A stretch of DNA of 64,000 bases from JBHHYU01 sp046757725. GTDB lineage: Bacteria > Desulfobacterota > Binatia > UBA9968. Position numbers and translations under genes: made by a program. The notes beneath the pieces are model-generated. The model saw nothing but the letters and a program-made list of their open reading frames with translations. It did not search any database and was not told the origin of the DNA. The stretch spans positions 25,174 to 89,173 of the forward strand of contig JBHHYU010000004.1 of assembly GCA_046757725.1 (NCBI GenBank), written 5' to 3'. How positions within the stretch are numbered: position 1 is the first letter of the stretch; each line of letters opens with the position of its first letter. Below are positions 25,786 through 34,336 of the stretch, piece after piece.

Positions 25786-27183
25786 CTAGAGGCCGAAAAG
25801 GGAAAGGAAAAATACGGCCTGTTCTGGCATTGTCACACTGGCTTTAAGATTCCAGAAATTGATCAGGCTGAAAAAGGTCCAGACCCCTGTTATCTTCCTG
25901 ACCCGGCGGAATCTCGCGACCCCCGGGGTTATAGCATGGGGCTTCCCTCTCTGCTTCTGTTGACGGAGCATGGAAACGGAGACCCCGACAGCGAGACAAA
26001 AACAGTAAACAAAGCGAGGCCCTAGAATGTGCCAGATCCTGTCGAGGTCCCCGGCGACGAGAGGATTTTTGGCCTGTATCAGGTGGTAATACATGTTGCC
26101 TACCAAAGCGGCGGCGAAGATCGCGGTGATCATTCGCAGTCGGGGCGATTTTCGAAAGTGTCGCAGGTAGGTGGGGAAAAAGAAAAACTCTACCAACAAC
26201 TCCTTAAAATAATAGTAATACCTGTTCCAAAAATCAACGATGGACTCCGCCAGCAGAGGTTTATAAGTGTTGCGAAAGACGTTGAAGCCAAAAAGTCGCA
26301 ACATTCCGATCCATAGGTGACCCCGGGCTGCGAGTTTTAGAGTGGCCCATATCAAATCGAAGTACAAGCTGACCCAGGTGGTCAATAGAGAAACCGTTAC
26401 AGTCCCATTGACGATCGATTTCATTCGAGGGATCTCCAGACTGTAACCTCCCAGGAGGCTCGTCAGTGGATTTTTTGGATTACCATAGACGAGGCTGCCC
26501 ATAAGAAGGAGCAGCAGTTTCCACAACAGGGCCAGAAGAAGCAGTTTAAGTCCCGCTAACAGGGAGCGAGCGTACGCTTCAGGGGATCGGGCTTCACACT
26601 CGGACAGGTAATCAAGACCCTTCCCTGCCGGGGTGTTTGTGCCGTCCCAGATGGGAAAGAGATAGAACAAGTGATCACGAAATCCGGTACCGCTTACCTT
26701 CCCGCGCTGGCCTGAGATTACCATGTAGCCGCACCGCCAAAGGAGATACGGGAGAGAGACACCCATGAGGGTTATCACTTCCTTCCACAGCCCTCCATCA
26801 TCGGGTGTAACCCAGATGATCACCACTGTTGCCCAGAAAAAAACGTGAAGTGAGGTTTGCGGGCGGCGTTTAATACCGGCTGGCAGCCTGCTGAAGCGTG
26901 TTGCCGCAAGGTAAAGCAGGTAGACCAGTCCGAAAATGAGAGGCACTACGACCAAAGGCGCAAGCCAGGTTGTTACTGCACGGTAGTCAGCCCACTGAGC
27001 ATGCCTGTGAAGGAGACCCAGGACACCGGCCATAATCGCGCCTAGGAACAGAACTTGCCTTCGAATTTTCGGTGTCAACAGGATGGTCCACCAACGGGTT
27101 TGCACCCAAGCAATGATCCGTTTGTTCTCGTGAAACTGGGAAATGGCCCGGTAGGCTTCACAAAAGTTCTTGATCTTCGTCAT
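25786..27183 (-). CDS. MBOAT-family acyltransferase (DltB-like)
   Basis: 465 residues with about ten membrane helices. The MBOAT core is recognisable at residues 314-341 (S-I-V-D-F-W-N-R-Y-Y-Y-Y-F-K), equivalent to the S-x-x-D-F-W-R-R-W-H block of DltB and AlgI. The invariant membrane His is probably H367 (M-Y-Y-H-L-I-Q). It starts four bases inside the end of the acyl carrier protein gene, so the two are translationally coupled. By analogy with DltB, which takes D-alanine from the Dcp carrier and passes it outward, it would transfer an acyl or aminoacyl group from the ACP to an extracytoplasmic acceptor. Divergence from DltB is large, so the acyl group is open. Confidence 0.78.
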   Translation of the reverse strand: MTKIKNFCEAYRAISQFHENKRIIAWVQTRWWTILLTPKIRRQVLFLGAIMAGVLGLLHRHAQWADYRAVTTWLAPLVVVPLIFGLVYLLYLAATRFSRLPAGIKRRPQTSLHVFFWATVVIIWVTPDDGGLWKEVITLMGVSLPYLLWRCGYMVISGQRGKVSGTGFRDHLFYLFPIWDGTNTPAGKGLDYLSECEARSPEAYARSLLAGLKLLLLALLWKLLLLLMGSLVYGNPKNPLTSLLGGYSLEIPRMKSIVNGTVTVSLLTTWVSLYFDLIWATLKLAARGHLWIGMLRLFGFNVFRNTYKPLLAESIVDFWNRYYYYFKELLVEFFFFPTYLRHFRKSPRLRMITAIFAAALVGNMYYHLIQAKNPLVAGDLDRIWHILGPRFVYCFCLAVGVSVSMLRQQKQRGKPHAITPGVARFRRVRKITGVWTFFSLINFWNLKASVTMPEQAVFFLSLFGL

Positions 27184-27434
27184 GTTGTTTCACGTTGAAT
27201 CAGATCAAGAATAGTCGTGACCGAGTGGAGTTCCCCGGGATCGATGCCTTTTTCGCGGAAGTCGATGTTGTAGGTCTCCTCGAGGTAAACAACGATTTGC
27301 AGCACAGCCAGAGAATCGATGAGACCAGATTGAATCAAACTCTGGGTCTCATCGATGTCGCCGATCGGGTGATCCGGTCTCTGGATTGTCCGGAGGAATC
27401 GAATCAAGTCGGCTTTGCGCTGTGATTGATCCAT
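27180..27434 (-). CDS. Acyl carrier protein (DltC-like)
   Basis: 84 residues, acidic and four-helix in pattern. The phosphopantetheine attachment Ser is S41 in G-L-I-D-S-L-A-V-L, with the typical E-E-T-Y-N-I-D-F-R segment after it. The D-S-L-A-V context resembles DltC and other stand-alone carrier proteins rather than fatty-acid AcpP (D-S-L-D). Its stop overlaps the MBOAT start by four bases and the AMP-ligase gene ends 90 bases upstream, so the three form an activation-carrier-transfer set. Confidence 0.86.
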   Translation of the reverse strand: MDQSQRKADLIRFLRTIQRPDHPIGDIDETQSLIQSGLIDSLAVLQIVVYLEETYNIDFREKGIDPGELHSVTTILDLIQRETT

Positions 27435-27524
27435 TGTCGACTTATCCTGCTAACCGGCATACCGCGAGGATGTGTTAGAAAATAGGGCACGGAAGTAGCG
27501 ATGATTCTTGCGCCGGCACCACAT

Positions 27525-29072
27525 TTACAACGGCCGCTCCCTTAGATCACGGACGACATTTTGTAGGTCCACCGGTGGTAGTCCTGCACATTGCTTCATG
27601 ACTGCGCTTCGGTTGGTTTTACCCCGTGAGGACCGTGGGATGGAATCCATCAAATACCACCGGACTGGGATCTTGAATTCTGCCAGGTGGCTTTTCATCC
27701 ACCAATAGAGTTCCCGGATCGTTGTGGTCTCCGTGTCTTTGAGTACGACTGCCATTCCGACGTTCTGACCGCATAGCTGGTCATCAAACCCGAACGTACA
27801 GACATCTACTGTTCGCTCAAATTGCTCCGCCACCGCGTCGATATCGGCGGGATATATTTTAATGCCACTCTTGTTAATCTCTTCCCGTTCTCTCCCCTTC
27901 AGGAAAAAGACCCCGTGCTCGTCGAAAACTCCGATGTCTCCGGTTAGAAACCAACCCTTACGAATCACTTGGCCCGTCAAATGGTCCTGGTTGAGATAAC
28001 CCCTCATCAAGGCAGGCGTGTTGATCCAAACATAGCCGGACTTACCAGGCGCGCATTCCATACCCGGATCCCACAAAGTGGACGTGTCGCAGGTTTTCAG
28101 AATTTTTATCACAGCCCCCCAGGGCTTGCCCACCAACCCGTCCATGGGGGTGAAATCGGCCAACGTAGTCCCGGCCACCCAGCTAGCGGTCTCGGTAATC
28201 CCATAGGCGTTGAAGACAGCTTTTGTAGAAGCCCAGGATTGAATCTCTTGCCACAAGTGGGCGGACAGGGGGGCGGATCCACAGTGGACACGTTCCAATG
28301 TTTGGGCCTTCGGTGACCGGCTCGTCTTGAGTGCAAGTTGCCAGAGCGATGGCACGGATGACAGAAAAGTGATCTTGTGCTCGTCAATGAGTGATCCCAA
28401 ACGCATGATCAGTTCAGGGTGGTAGGGCGGAGCGATAAAAAGGTCCTGCCCAAAGAGCCAAGGGAAGAGACAATTGCAAATCAGGCCGTGGCCGAAATGG
28501 GTCGGAAGTAAACAGAGGGTGCGGCGATAGGAAGACAGCCCGAGACTCTCGCGCAATGCCAACCAGCGGGCCCGGAGAGAACCGTGTGTGTGAACAACGC
28601 CCTTGGGAGTTCCCGTAGAGCCTGAGGTAAACAGTATCAGGGCATCGTCCTCTAATTTCGCGGGGCTTTCCACAAAATTGCTGTCCGGTACGGCTCCCGC
28701 ATCGGTCTCGACATCCAGAGTGTTCATGACCCTGACGCTCCCGGAAGAGACGCCTTCGATAGTCGATGGGTCCGTTTTCTCATCTATGATGGAAAAACGT
28801 GGATCCGCTGCCCGTGCCAGGGTCAGGACTTCAAAGGCCGTCAGGCGGCCATCCACGGGTATGGCCACGGCGCCGAGTTTCCAAATGGCTAGGAGATCGG
28901 CGAAAAACTCTAATCGGTTGCCAAAATGAAGAAAGACTCGGTCCCCGGCAGCCATGCCTTCATAACGATAGCGCCGGATACGCCCAGCCACCTGGCGGAA
29001 TATTTCCCCTGGATGCCAGCGGTTCCCGCTAACGACTTCGATGAGACTGCCGACCTCCAAGTCAAAAAACAT
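27525..29072 (-). CDS. AMP-dependent ligase loading the ACP (DltA-like)
   Basis: About 515 residues of the ANL superfamily (acyl-CoA synthetases, DltA, adenylation domains). The phosphate loop is F-T-S-G-S-T-G-T-P-K-G, the A5 motif is Y-G-I-T-E-T and the ribose-binding A7 motif is L-T-G-D-I. A C-terminal G-K-T-N-R carries the catalytic Lys. It would adenylate a carboxylic or amino acid and load it on the downstream ACP. The ATG at 29072 has AAGGG ten bases upstream and is preferred over a TTG at 29090. The substrate pocket cannot be read reliably, so D-alanine and a fatty or hydroxy acid are both possible. Confidence 0.82.
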   Translation of the reverse strand: MFFDLEVGSLIEVVSGNRWHPGEIFRQVAGRIRRYRYEGMAAGDRVFLHFGNRLEFFADLLAIWKLGAVAIPVDGRLTAFEVLTLARAADPRFSIIDEKTDPSTIEGVSSGSVRVMNTLDVETDAGAVPDSNFVESPAKLEDDALILFTSGSTGTPKGVVHTHGSLRARWLALRESLGLSSYRRTLCLLPTHFGHGLICNCLFPWLFGQDLFIAPPYHPELIMRLGSLIDEHKITFLSSVPSLWQLALKTSRSPKAQTLERVHCGSAPLSAHLWQEIQSWASTKAVFNAYGITETASWVAGTTLADFTPMDGLVGKPWGAVIKILKTCDTSTLWDPGMECAPGKSGYVWINTPALMRGYLNQDHLTGQVIRKGWFLTGDIGVFDEHGVFFLKGREREEINKSGIKIYPADIDAVAEQFERTVDVCTFGFDDQLCGQNVGMAVVLKDTETTTIRELYWWMKSHLAEFKIPVRWYLMDSIPRSSRGKTNRSAVMKQCAGLPPVDLQNVVRDLRERPL

Positions 29073-29263
29073 GCCGAGTTGCCCTTTCAATGGTGAGCAT
29101 AGTATTACCTATGACCTCAGGGGGAAGCAAGATAAAGAATCTACCTACTTATCTGGAACCGCAAGCTTGAGCTTTCAGGCGCGTGGAAAAGTTGAGCCTA
29201 AGAAAAAGGTGATTGATTTGGGAATATGTGGTAAGCGATAGCAGTTGCGATTCCAATAGGCTC

Positions 29264-29956
29264 ATGGTCGATATCTCAGCAAACTATCGAACGGTCGTAG
29301 AAAATATCCGTGCGGCAGCGAAGCGTTCCGGGAGAGATCCGACTAAGGTCAAAGTGCTCGCTGCCTCTAAATCTCAAGGAATATCCGAGGTGCGTGCTGC
29401 AGTAGAGGCAGGAATCCGGCTCTTTGGTGAAAATTATGTCCAGGAGGCTGTAGCCAAAAAGGAAGCCCTTGACCAGGCCCTAGAATGGCATATGATCGGT
29501 CACCTCCAGCGCAACAAGGTCAAGACAGCCGTGGATCTCTTTGACCTGATCCAATCTTTAGACGGCTTAGAGCTTGCCAGGGAGTTGGACAAGGAAGCTC
29601 ATAAGAGAGGGCGTGTGGTCCGGGCTTTTGTTGAGGTCAATTTGGGAGGTGAAGAGACAAAGAGCGGAATTCCCAAAGACAAGGTCGCATCGCTATTGCG
29701 GGAGGTAGGTACGCTCTCACATCTCGGCATAGAAGGCTTGATGGTGATTCCCCCGTTCAGAGAGGAACCCGAATCCATGCGCCCCTACTTTCGTGCCCTA
29801 AGGGAACTGCAAACGGAGCTAAGGGAGTTGAAGATTCCGAATGTGAATCTTCAAGAGCTTTCCATGGGCATGACCCATGACTATCCGGTGGCGGTGGAAG
29901 AGGGGGCCACGTTAGTACGAATCGGAACAGCTATTTTCGGTGCAAGGAGGTCATGA
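29264..29956 (+). CDS. yggS: YggS-family pyridoxal phosphate protein
   Basis: 231 residues of the PLP homeostasis family (YggS/PLPBP), a single alanine-racemase-type TIM barrel without racemase activity. The PLP Lys lies in V-L-A-A-S-K-S-Q, followed by the classic F-G-E-N-Y-V-Q-E, the W-H-M-I-G-H-L-Q-R-N-K block and the C-terminal S-M-G-M-T-x-D-Y-x-x-A segment ending in R-I-G-T-A-I-F-G. The ATG at 29264 matches the usual N-terminus although its ribosome site is weak. Followed after nine bases by yggT, a common pairing. Confidence 0.93.
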   Translation: MVDISANYRTVVENIRAAAKRSGRDPTKVKVLAASKSQGISEVRAAVEAGIRLFGENYVQEAVAKKEALDQALEWHMIGHLQRNKVKTAVDLFDLIQSLDGLELARELDKEAHKRGRVVRAFVEVNLGGEETKSGIPKDKVASLLREVGTLSHLGIEGLMVIPPFREEPESMRPYFRALRELQTELRELKIPNVNLQELSMGMTHDYPVAVEEGATLVRIGTAIFGARRS

Positions 29957-29965
29957 ATTCAAAGG

Positions 29966-30274
29966 ATGTTTGTCTTGGCAAATCTTTTGACAGCCGTCGC
30001 TCAGGTGTTGGATTATATCTTGTGGGCGTACATGTGGATCATCATTGCCCGGGCACTGATTTCCTGGGTGAATCCCGATCCATACAACCCCATCGTGAGC
30101 TTTCTCAACAACGCTACGGAGCCGGTCCTTTCACGGGTACGTCGGTCCTTCCCCTTTTTTGCTGGAGGTATTGATTTCTCTCCCCTTATTGTTTTTATGG
30201 TCATCATTTTTCTTCAGGCATTTCTAGTTCGCTCGCTCTTTGACCTGGCGCGATCACTGCGTTTTGCGGGATAG
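29966..30274 (+). CDS. yggT: YggT-family membrane protein
   Basis: 102 residues with two hydrophobic hairpins, the YGGT repeat. Signatures are W-I-I-I-A-R-A-L-I-S-W-V-N-P-D-P-Y-N-P in the first and the D-F-S-P-L-I-V-F segment opening the second. The family is linked to osmotic stress and to assembly of membrane complexes in some bacteria; the role here is unknown. Same transcript as yggS. The N-terminus M-F-V-L-A-N-L matches homologues, which fixes the start although AAAGG lies unusually close. Confidence 0.92.
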   Translation: MFVLANLLTAVAQVLDYILWAYMWIIIARALISWVNPDPYNPIVSFLNNATEPVLSRVRRSFPFFAGGIDFSPLIVFMVIIFLQAFLVRSLFDLARSLRFAG

Positions 30275-30363
30275 ATGAGGGACTACAATGCCTAAGGGCA
30301 AGCGGGAGGTTGCAGCAAGCCATGTAGGTGTGAAAACAATTGGAAACGAGGAGGTCCTTATCT

Positions 30364-31776
30364 ATGAAGTTATTTATGGAAGGGGCATGGGTCGAGAAGT
30401 CAAGAAAAATTGAAGTCCGAAACCCTTATGATAACTCAGTGATCGACACGGTCCCGAAGGCTGATAGGGGCGACGTAGATCGGGCCCTAAACTTTGCAGA
30501 GCGTGGGGCAAAGGTCATGGCGAAACTCCCCGGCTATGACCGCTGGCGGATTCTGAGAAAGGCTGCTGACCTTATGGCTTCTCGCAACGAGGAACTGGGG
30601 CGTCTTATCTCGGCGGAGGAGGGAAAGGTTATTGCAGAGGGTCGGGGAGAAGCGGGCCGTGCCGTGGAGACCCTAATGGGCTCAGCGGAGGAAGCGAAGC
30701 GCATTCATGGAGAAACGGTCCCGTTAGATGGAGACCCGGGTGGTCATAGAAAACTCGGGTTTACTCTGCGTGTTCCCTGTGGCGTGGTCGTGGCCATCAG
30801 TCCTTTTAACTTTCCGCTTAATCTGGTCTGCCATAAAGTCGGCCCCGCCCTAGCTGCAGGTAACTCGGTGATCATCAAACCGGCCACGGATACGCCTCTT
30901 TCGGCGCTAAGGCTCACGGAGATTCTCCTGGAAGCCGGGCTTCCACCGGAGGGGGTGCAGTGTCTAACAGGTTCCGGGGGGGAAATCGGAGATACCCTCA
31001 TCTCCGACCGCCGAGTGCGTAAAATTACCTTCACCGGAAGTCGGGACGTGGGAGAACGAATCTGCCGTCTCGCTGGAATTAAAAAGGTTACCATGGAACT
31101 GGGATCCAACTGTCCCTTGATTGTTATGTCGGATGCGGACTTGGATAAAGTGGCGGCAGCTGTGGTCACCACCGGGTACGCCAATGCGGGTCAGGTGTGC
31201 ATCTCCACCCAACGAGTGCTGACCTCCCGCAAGGTATATAACGATTTTCTGAGTGTATTGATTCCGAAGGTGCAAGCCCTTACCACGGGCAGCCAGCTTG
31301 ATGAAAAGACTAAGGTCGGTCCTATGATACGGGAGGATGACGCGGTCCGTATCCAGCAATGGGTGCAAGAGTCCGTCGGTGGGGGTGCGCGGCTTGTGGT
31401 GGGGGGCAAAAGGCAAAATGCGGTCTATGCTCCTACGGTGGTAGCTGATGTGAAACCTGAGATGCGGATCTCCCGTGACGAAATGTTCGGCCCGGCAGTT
31501 GCCGTCACGCCCTTTAATTCCATGGATGAAGCGATTGCACTCGCGAATCAAACCGTTTATGGTCTATCCGCTGGTGTTTTCACTGAGAACCTGGGTTGGG
31601 CCATGAGGTTTGCTCGCGAGGTGGAGTCGGGTAACCTAAACGTGAACTGGGGCCCCCAATGGCGAGCCGACCTTATGCCCTATGGAGGGCTCAAGGAGTC
31701 GGGGTTTGGAAAAGAGGGACCACGTTACGCCGTGGAAGAAATGACCGAGCTTAAAATGGTCGTTTTTCATCTGTAG
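30364..31776 (+). CDS. NAD(P)-dependent aldehyde dehydrogenase
   Basis: 470 residues of the ALDH superfamily. The catalytic Cys is C279 (G-Q-V-C-I-S-T-Q-R), the general base E245 (M-E-L-G-S-N) and the stabilising Asn N149 (F-N-F-P). The cofactor contact is F-T-G-S-R-D-V-G. It oxidises an aldehyde to an acid in the cytoplasm. GAGGAGG precedes the ATG at 30364 and a TTG eight codons earlier is not needed. It sits 90 bases after yggT and 122 bases before the TRAP genes on the same strand. With the GlcDEF-like oxidase downstream, a glycolaldehyde- or lactaldehyde-type substrate is a reasonable guess. Confidence 0.9.
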   Translation: MKLFMEGAWVEKSRKIEVRNPYDNSVIDTVPKADRGDVDRALNFAERGAKVMAKLPGYDRWRILRKAADLMASRNEELGRLISAEEGKVIAEGRGEAGRAVETLMGSAEEAKRIHGETVPLDGDPGGHRKLGFTLRVPCGVVVAISPFNFPLNLVCHKVGPALAAGNSVIIKPATDTPLSALRLTEILLEAGLPPEGVQCLTGSGGEIGDTLISDRRVRKITFTGSRDVGERICRLAGIKKVTMELGSNCPLIVMSDADLDKVAAAVVTTGYANAGQVCISTQRVLTSRKVYNDFLSVLIPKVQALTTGSQLDEKTKVGPMIREDDAVRIQQWVQESVGGGARLVVGGKRQNAVYAPTVVADVKPEMRISRDEMFGPAVAVTPFNSMDEAIALANQTVYGLSAGVFTENLGWAMRFAREVESGNLNVNWGPQWRADLMPYGGLKESGFGKEGPRYAVEEMTELKMVVFHL

Positions 31777-31898
31777 TAGAGAAGAAGGCTCGCTAAAAGA
31801 ATAGAGAAAAACTTCGGAGGCAATTGAAGCGTTCATGAAGGAGGTAGAGTTAGTCTTCGTCAACATGAGAACCTATTGATATGAAAGGAGGGCAAATT

Positions 31899-33080
31899 AT
31901 GGTCGAGAAAAAGGAACATGCGCAACCGGAGGGCCAAAAGGTCTCCCGGAGAAGGTTTCTGAGGACGGCGGCGGTTGCGGGTAGTGCGACGGTTGCAGCC
32001 GGCTTGCTAGCCAGCTGTGAGAAGGCCAAGGAAAAACCCAAGGAAAAACCCAAGGCACCGAGTGTCCCGAAGGCCAAGACCATAACGTGGAGGATCCAGA
32101 CCTCTTGGCCTGGGGGCATTGGGCTGAAAATTTTCAAAGACTGGTGCAACACTATCGTTGAAAAAACAGGAGGTGAGCTCGCTTTCAAGCCCTTTGGTGC
32201 CAAGGAGGTTGTCGGTGAATTTCAGTTATTCGACGCTGTGAAGCAGGGTGTGATCGAGGCCATGAACCCATTCACCCTCTACTGGGCGGGGCGAATGCCT
32301 GCCGCCGTTTTCTTGAGTTCCTATCCGCTGGGCCTGCGGTACCCGCATGAGTGGGACGTGTTCTACTATGCCCTTGGAGGCCGTGAGATTGCCCGCAAGC
32401 TGTTTGCGAAATTTGACATGTACTATGTGAACCACATACAGCACGGCCCGAACATCATCCACTCCAAAGTGCCGATCCGCTCTATCGAGGACTTCAAGGG
32501 TCGCAAGATGCGTCTGCCCGGCGGCATTGTGGCTCAGCTCTTTCAGGATGCGGGCGCCAAGACCACGCTTCTGCCGGGTTCGGAGATCTTCCCTGCGTTG
32601 GAGAAGGGCACCATCGACGTGGCGGACTACGTGGGTCCGGCAATCAACTACGCCCTGGGCTTTCAGCAAGTGACGAAGTACATCTCCATGGGCCCGCCGG
32701 GCTTCATGTCGATTTACCAGCCGGTCGACTTGATGGACCTTACCGTCGGCATGAAGGCATGGAACGCGCTTTCGCCCAAGATGAAACAGTTTGTCGAGGA
32801 TGAGGTGCAGATCTACTCCAACATTCACCATGCGGGTATCCAGAAGGCCGACCAGGAGGCCTGGAAGAAGTTCAAAGAAGCAGGGACCGTTGTTACCCGT
32901 CTTAATGCAGATGACGTCGAAAAGTTCACTAAGCTGGCGGTACCCCGTTGGTTTGAGTGGGCGAACAAGGACAAGGATGCCGCCCGAATCTTCAAGATCC
33001 AGCTCGACTATATGATGTCGGGTAGCCTCGGGTACGTGACTCCGGACACGATCAAGGGTCAGAGTCTTAAGTGGTCGTGA
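31899..33080 (+). CDS. dctP: TRAP transporter substrate-binding lipoprotein (DctP family)
   Basis: 393 residues. A twin-arginine signal S-R-R-R-F-L-R is followed by a hydrophobic core and a lipobox L-A-S-C, so it is probably a Tat-exported lipoprotein rather than a free periplasmic protein. After the Cys is a Lys/Pro linker built from a tandem 12-base repeat (K-E-K-P). The rest is the DctP fold with the conserved R-K-M-R-L-P-G-G (substrate carboxylate-binding Arg region) and E-K-G-T-I-D-V-A-D. It resembles DctP members for 2-oxo or hydroxy acids (TakP/FcbT-like). AAGGAGGG lies six bases before the ATG at 31899. Confidence 0.9.
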   Translation: MVEKKEHAQPEGQKVSRRRFLRTAAVAGSATVAAGLLASCEKAKEKPKEKPKAPSVPKAKTITWRIQTSWPGGIGLKIFKDWCNTIVEKTGGELAFKPFGAKEVVGEFQLFDAVKQGVIEAMNPFTLYWAGRMPAAVFLSSYPLGLRYPHEWDVFYYALGGREIARKLFAKFDMYYVNHIQHGPNIIHSKVPIRSIEDFKGRKMRLPGGIVAQLFQDAGAKTTLLPGSEIFPALEKGTIDVADYVGPAINYALGFQQVTKYISMGPPGFMSIYQPVDLMDLTVGMKAWNALSPKMKQFVEDEVQIYSNIHHAGIQKADQEAWKKFKEAGTVVTRLNADDVEKFTKLAVPRWFEWANKDKDAARIFKIQLDYMMSGSLGYVTPDTIKGQSLKWS

Positions 33081-33121
33081 TGCCGGATCGAGCTGTTCCT
33101 TCGCGGTGACTACGATATAAA

Positions 33122-33161
33122 GCGGGACCGGGCCGCTGCATAAGCAGTGGGCTGGTCCCGC
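33122..33161 (+). repeat. Intercistronic hairpin between dctP and dctQM
   Basis: Arms of 18 bases, starting GCGGGACC and ending GGTCCCGC, close an ATAA loop with one mismatch and two G-T pairs. It lies 41 bases after the dctP stop and 47 before the dctQ start. No T-run follows. Such hairpins protect the upstream mRNA or partly terminate, giving more binding protein than permease. Confidence 0.65.
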
Positions 33162-33208
33162 CCGGCTTATGAAAGGTTGTTCCTTTTGAAAGGACGAGAC
33201 GTACCCCT

Positions 33209-34333
33209 ATGCCAAGCCTGACGTTTGTCCTGCCTCACTGGCTGTACTGGTTGGGACTGATCTTGATCCCGTTGTTTGCTATGTATACTGTGCGGCGGCA
33301 AACAAAGACGGGGGCACCTCCCAGCGGTCTGTCCCTGGGAATTGGCTATATGCTCTGGGTGACGGGGGGCTTCCTAGGCCTTCACCGCTTTTATCTGCGT
33401 AGCGCCGTCGGGGCGATCTACATTCCGCTCTTCATTCTGATTCTCTATGGTAACGTGCAGGGTACGAAGGCCCGAGACGGAGTCTCACAGGCTAGCAATG
33501 CGGTGATCGGGGCCAGGTTCGAAGTTGACCGGGCAAAGGCCGCCGTGACCAAAAACATTGGCGGTGGTGACAGGAAGCTTGCCGGGGCGCAGGATGCCCT
33601 TATTGCCGCCAACGATCAAATGGCTGTCGCCAATGCAAACTTCCATTTCTGGCACGCCTTTTCCGGGACCTCCGCCCTGGTCATTGGAGCCCTGCTGTTG
33701 GTCGACGCCTTCTTGCTTCCGGGGCTTGTCCGCCGCTGTGCCGAGCGCGAGACTTCCGCGCCGTCGCCGAAGCCTGCGACTTCCCGTCCGGTTACCCAGG
33801 AGACGGGCAGCATCAAAGGTTCGAACCGGACCGTGGTAGCGTGGTTCACAAACAGCGTCGATGGGCTCAATGGGTGGATCGGACACTTCGTATGTTTTTG
33901 GTCGTTGATCGCCGCTTTCGTCTATTACTATGAGGTCCTTGCCCGCTACGTTTTCAACTCACCCACGAACTGGGCCCATGAGGGCATGTTCCTGATGTTC
34001 GGCATGCAGTACCTGATCGCAGGTGCTTTCACGTTGCGTGAGCACGGTCACGTTCGAGTCGATGTTATCTACCGCCTACTGCCACAGCGAGCCAGGGCGG
34101 TCGTCGATATCCTGACTTCGGTCTTCTTCTTCCTTTTCACCGGGGCCCTCCTGTGGACCGGTTGGAACTTTATGATGGACTCTATCAACGTGTGGGAGGT
34201 CTCCTTCACCGAGTGGGCGATCCAGTATTGGCCCGTGAAGAGTACCATGGTGATTGGGGCTTTACTCATTATCATGCAGGGGTTTGTAAAACTGACTAGG
34301 GATATCCTGAACCTGGTGGGGAGAGAGGTCTAG
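33209..34333 (+). CDS. dctQ: TM2 domain fused to TRAP small permease (DctQ)
   Basis: 374 residues, about twice the usual DctQ length. The N-terminal half has a lead helix, then a TM2-type hairpin (G-Y-M-L-W-V-T-G-G-F-L-G-L-H-R-F-Y-L), an Ala-rich helical segment rich in Asp/Asn (about 90-145), and a further membrane helix. The second half (about 220-374) is a standard four-helix DctQ with L-A-R-Y-V-F-N-S-P-T-N-W-A-H-E and R-E-H-G-H-V-R-V-D. DctQ pairs with DctM to form the Na+-driven TRAP channel. The fusion of TM2 to DctQ is unusual. The dctM gene begins three bases after this stop. Confidence 0.85.
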   Translation: MPSLTFVLPHWLYWLGLILIPLFAMYTVRRQTKTGAPPSGLSLGIGYMLWVTGGFLGLHRFYLRSAVGAIYIPLFILILYGNVQGTKARDGVSQASNAVIGARFEVDRAKAAVTKNIGGGDRKLAGAQDALIAANDQMAVANANFHFWHAFSGTSALVIGALLLVDAFLLPGLVRRCAERETSAPSPKPATSRPVTQETGSIKGSNRTVVAWFTNSVDGLNGWIGHFVCFWSLIAAFVYYYEVLARYVFNSPTNWAHEGMFLMFGMQYLIAGAFTLREHGHVRVDVIYRLLPQRARAVVDILTSVFFFLFTGALLWTGWNFMMDSINVWEVSFTEWAIQYWPVKSTMVIGALLIIMQGFVKLTRDILNLVGREV

Positions 34334-34336
34334 CAC

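Noticed and set aside
32030..32065. Tandem 12-base repeat as possible CRISPR or mobile remnant
   Set aside because: It is in frame and encodes the Lys/Pro linker after the DctP lipobox.
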